DNA of 8,603 nt from Chloroflexota bacterium (GTDB lineage: Bacteria > Chloroflexota > Dehalococcoidia > JAUQQI01). This document shows, one piece after another, positions 6,800 through 8,603 of the stretch. The notes under the pieces were generated by a model. The model had not been told where the DNA came from, did no database searches, and saw nothing but the letters and a program-made list of their open reading frames with translations. Made by a program: the position numbers and the translations under genes. The stretch is taken from the NCBI GenBank assembly GCA_030549955.1, contig JAUQQI010000009.1:1-8603 (forward strand), read 5' to 3'. Each line of letters begins with the position of its first letter. Position 1 is the stretch's first letter.

Positions 6800-7024
6800 G
6801 TGGCTTTTGGCCTCGGCCTTCACGCTGAGCCCGTCCCCGCCGGCCCGGCCCAGGCCACGACCCGGGGGCAGCAGGGCGGCCCGGGCGTTGTCCTCCCGGC
6901 CCCGGCAACCTACACCATCAACGGGCGGCCCCAGGCCGGCTGGTTCCCGCCGGCGCCCCACCAGTCGGTGAACCTTCAGCCCGGGCAAACCCAGGTGGCG
7001 CCCTTCGGTAACAGTCGGCGCTGA
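6800..7024 (+). CDS. Doubtful small ORF, possible secreted-protein gene or remnant
   Basis: This is an unrecognised frame of 74 codons from a GTG. Of these codons, 64 end in G or C, and the choices (gcc, ccc, acc, aac, cag, ttc) match the firm genes nearby. The product is rich in Pro, Gln and Gly, with APATYTINGRPQAGWFPPAP and SVNLQPGQTQVAPFG. The start resembles the end of a signal peptide (VAFGLGL, then a GPAQA-like cleavage motif near residue 20), but there is no Shine-Dalgarno site before the GTG, and the frame is closed upstream by a stop at 6761-6763 without any ATG. A true start may lie in another frame if there is a frameshift, making this a remnant. It ends 10 bases before the convergent end of the permease gene, spacing typical of this window. 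It could also be noncoding. Confidence 0.3.
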   Translation: MAFGLGLHAEPVPAGPAQATTRGQQGGPGVVLPAPATYTINGRPQAGWFPPAPHQSVNLQPGQTQVAPFGNSRR

Positions 7025-7034
7025 CGCCCGCCCT

Positions 7035-7913
7035 TCACAGCCGCCGGCACCGGCGGGCCGCGGCCCAGACGCACCCCAGCCCCCCGAAGGTGTACGTCAG
7101 GCAAAAGACCAGCCACGGGCCGGGTGTAGCCACCCGGAGGTTGCCCAGGGGCCATTCCGGCCACCAGAGGGAGAGCCCGCTGACCCAGGCTATCTCGGTC
7201 AGGACCGCCGCCGAAAGCGGGTGAAGTCCGGCCAGGGTTAAGAGCGTCGGGAGGGTGGGCGGAACACCGGCCCAGCGGTCGGGCGGGCTTACCGCGAGCC
7301 CAAACATTATGGCCGCCAGCCCCACCATACCCGGCAGGACCACCAGGGCGAGGAACACCAGGGCATTTGCAATCAGGGTCGCCACGACACTGCTGCGGAC
7401 CAGGGCCGAGGCGTAGAGGCCAACCCCGCACAAGGCAACCACCAGGGCCGCCAGTATCGCCAAGGCCACGAGCACCTCCTCGACGGCCACCGCCCCCATC
7501 AGGAATGAGAGGCTGAGGAGGGGAAGGGCCGTGAGCAGGAACAGGCCGGCAAGACCAAACCCGGCCGCGAACTTCCCGGCAACGATCCGGGCCGCGGTCA
7601 GGGGCGTGCTAAGGAGGAGGTCGAGGGTCTGGCGTTCCCGCTCGCCCGCAATGGACCCGGCCGCCAGGCCCGGAACAAAGACGGAGAACCAGCCGAGCTG
7701 CAACAGGAAGACCGTCCCGAACATCACCTTGCCGACCGGGATGGAGCCTATACCCGGTTGCTGGCGGAGGGCGTAAAGCACAACGTAGGTGAGCCAGGTT
7801 CCGAGGCCGAGGATTCCGAGGTAAATTCCGAGAATTACGTAAGTTCGTCGGCGCCGGAAGAGGCGCCGGAACTCCAGGTCGAAAATCGGGTTGTACGGAC
7901 GCAGCCCGGTCAT
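7035..7913 (-). CDS. ABC-2 type transporter permease
   Basis: This 292-residue membrane protein has about six hydrophobic segments (roughly 25-48, 65-85, 115-138, 147-170, 178-205 and 266-286). The diagnostic motif is SIAGERERQTLDLLLSTPLTAARIVAGK (about 87-114), the ERE-TLDLL-TPL pattern of ABC-2/NatB-like export permeases, which lies in a cytoplasmic loop after the second segment. The basic N-terminus (FRRLFRRRRTY) also fits the family. It needs an ATPase partner; the C-terminal end of one lies at the right edge of the window on the same strand, separated by the opposite-strand NTPase gene. The substrate cannot be told; the family exports ions, drugs, lipids or polysaccharide, or serves gliding and sporulation. 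No Shine-Dalgarno site is at a normal distance (TGAGGA is 14 bases away), but a TAATAT sits 8 bases before the ATG, as in leaderless transcripts. Confidence 0.88.
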   Translation of the reverse strand: MTGLRPYNPIFDLEFRRLFRRRRTYVILGIYLGILGLGTWLTYVVLYALRQQPGIGSIPVGKVMFGTVFLLQLGWFSVFVPGLAAGSIAGERERQTLDLLLSTPLTAARIVAGKFAAGFGLAGLFLLTALPLLSLSFLMGAVAVEEVLVALAILAALVVALCGVGLYASALVRSSVVATLIANALVFLALVVLPGMVGLAAIMFGLAVSPPDRWAGVPPTLPTLLTLAGLHPLSAAVLTEIAWVSGLSLWWPEWPLGNLRVATPGPWLVFCLTYTFGGLGCVWAAARRCRRL

Positions 7914-7939
7914 CCGACGGTATATTATCCTCAGAACCG
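7914..7939. promoter_or_regulatory. Compact divergent promoter region between permease and NTPase genes
   Basis: Only 26 bases separate two divergent starts. The AT-rich core (7921-7928) gives TAATAT on the minus strand (7922-7927), 8 bases before the permease ATG, and TATATT or TATTAT on the plus strand, 11-13 bases before the NTPase GTG. With a -10 element this close, both mRNAs would start at or very near the start codon. No -35 at consensus spacing is obvious for the + strand gene. Confidence 0.4.
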
Positions 7940-8515
7940 GTGAACCGGCCGAAACCGCCGCGAATCCTCCTTCTTACGGGCCGACCCGGCTCGGGGAAGA
8001 CCACCCTCATCGCCGAGGTTGCGGCCGCCCTGGGCCGGCGAGCCGGCGGCTTTTACACCCGGGAGCTTCGGGCGGGGGGCCGGCGGGTCGGGTTCGAGGT
8101 GGTAACCCTCGACGGCCGTCGGGGCCGGCTCGCCCACGTGGATATCCAGGGCCCGCACCGGGTCGGCAAATACGGGGTCGACCTCGAATCCTTCGAGGCC
8201 ACCGGGGTTGAAGCCCTCCAACGGGCCGTCCGGGACAGCGACCTCGTGGTCGTCGATGAAATCGGAAAAATGGAGCTCCTTTCCGACCGCTTCCGGCGAG
8301 CAGTCGAGGAAGCCGTCGCCTGTGGCAAGCCCATCCTGGCCACCGTCATGCTGGCCCCGCACCCGTGGGTTGGCCAGCTGAAAAGCCATCCCGACGCCAG
8401 GGTAGTTTTGCTATCGCCGGAGAACCGCCCGGAGATTCGGACCGCCGTCCTTGGCTGGCTGGAGGAAATCGACCTGAAAGCCGAAATCGATTTTACCCAC
8501 CAGTCCCCCGGGTGA
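7940..8515 (+). CDS. THEP1-family nucleoside triphosphatase
   Basis: This 191-residue P-loop NTPase is of the THEP1 (NTPase_1) type, typically 170-190 residues. It has Walker A GRPGSGKT (14-21), GGFYTRELRAGGRRVGFEVVTLDG (36-59), which is very typical of the family, RVGKYGVD (74-81), Walker B with LVVVDEIGKMELLS (102-115) and a closing ENRPEI region (161-166). THEP1 proteins hydrolyse ATP, GTP and other NTPs, slowly in the cases studied; their cell role is not settled. They are frequent in thermophiles and archaea and are related to cancer-related NTPase in animals. The start is GTG; the short N-terminus before RILLLTG suits the family, and no ATG or Shine-Dalgarno site lies upstream in frame. 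The gene is divergent from the permease and its 3' end overlaps the opposite-strand ATPase by 23 bases. Confidence 0.9.
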   Translation: MNRPKPPRILLLTGRPGSGKTTLIAEVAAALGRRAGGFYTRELRAGGRRVGFEVVTLDGRRGRLAHVDIQGPHRVGKYGVDLESFEATGVEALQRAVRDSDLVVVDEIGKMELLSDRFRRAVEEAVACGKPILATVMLAPHPWVGQLKSHPDARVVLLSPENRPEIRTAVLGWLEEIDLKAEIDFTHQSPG

Positions 8516-8603
8516 CCTGAAGGAAGACTTCCTCAAGGCCCGATGCCCGCTCGGCGAAGCTCACGACCCGTACCCCGCCCCTGACCAGGGCTCCCAGGGC
8601 GTC
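8493..8603 (-). CDS. ABC transporter ATP-binding protein, C-terminal end (partial)
   Basis: Reading the minus strand from the right edge gives 36 codons and a TAA at 8493-8495. The tail contains VRVVSFAERASGLEEVFLQVT, in which the LEEVFL-VT pattern is the usual C-terminus of ATPases that pair with ABC-2 export permeases. The nucleotide-binding core lies outside the window, so no catalytic motif can be checked. It is the likely partner of the permease at 7035-7913 on the same strand, although the NTPase gene intervenes on the other strand. Its end overlaps the NTPase 3' end (8493-8515). Confidence 0.8.
   Translation of the reverse strand, partial: DALGALVRGGVRVVSFAERASGLEEVFLQVTRGTGG

Noticed and set aside
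6696..6800. Possible Moco or other riboswitch upstream of the mod operon
   Set aside because: The predicted promoter leaves a leader of only about 25 bases, and no conserved riboswitch core or terminator hairpin with a T-run was recognised.
6684..6988. Minus strand small frames in the gap upstream of the mod promoter
   Set aside because: They are Arg/Gly/Pro-rich with no Shine-Dalgarno site or motif, and one would run into the operon promoter; the + strand frame has better codon use.
7025..7034. Intrinsic terminator between the small + frame and the permease end
   Set aside because: The gap is 10 bases and neither side shows a stable hairpin followed by a T-run.

Overview
The window comes from a very GC-rich bacterium. 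Genes are packed tightly, start codons are ATG or GTG with Shine-Dalgarno sites, and GC-ending codons dominate. A molybdenum CO dehydrogenase, a fused HTH/molybdate-sensor regulator of a type common in Clostridia-like Firmicutes, and a THEP1-type NTPase common in thermophiles together hint at a thermophilic, possibly Firmicutes- or Chloroflexi-like chemolithotroph. The lineage is inference only; no rRNA or tRNA lies here.

Left block (1-2067, + strand): the C-terminal half of an aerobic CO dehydrogenase large subunit (coxL, form-I-like) is followed after 4 bases by an XdhC/CoxI-type maturation factor that carries an extra C-terminal YHS metal-binding domain. CoxL needs a sulfurated molybdenum cofactor, and XdhC-family proteins handle that cofactor.

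Middle block (2064-6695, - strand): a five-gene molybdate operon converges on the cox genes. In transcription order it holds an XRE-HTH regulator fused to a molybdate-binding-like (PBP_like) domain, a TauE/SafE (TSUP) membrane protein, then modA, modB and modC. Junctions are overlapping, abutting or a few bases apart, so translation is probably coupled. A good sigma-70-like promoter with an 8-bp palindrome in its spacer and a strong Shine-Dalgarno site precede the regulator. The two blocks make a supply-and-use unit: molybdate uptake and sensing beside a Mo enzyme and its cofactor chaperone. The converging genes end inside one shared CTAG.

Right block (6640-8603): about 400 bases without a firm gene hold the operon promoter and a doubtful small + strand frame (6800-7024) with a coding-like codon pattern. 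Then come an ABC-2 type permease (- strand), a divergent THEP1-like NTPase (+ strand) only 26 bp away, and at the right edge the last 36 codons of an ABC ATPase (- strand) whose end overlaps the NTPase. The ATPase and permease probably form one exporter whose operon is split by the NTPase gene.

No CRISPR array, insertion sequence, RNA gene or tandem repeat was seen.
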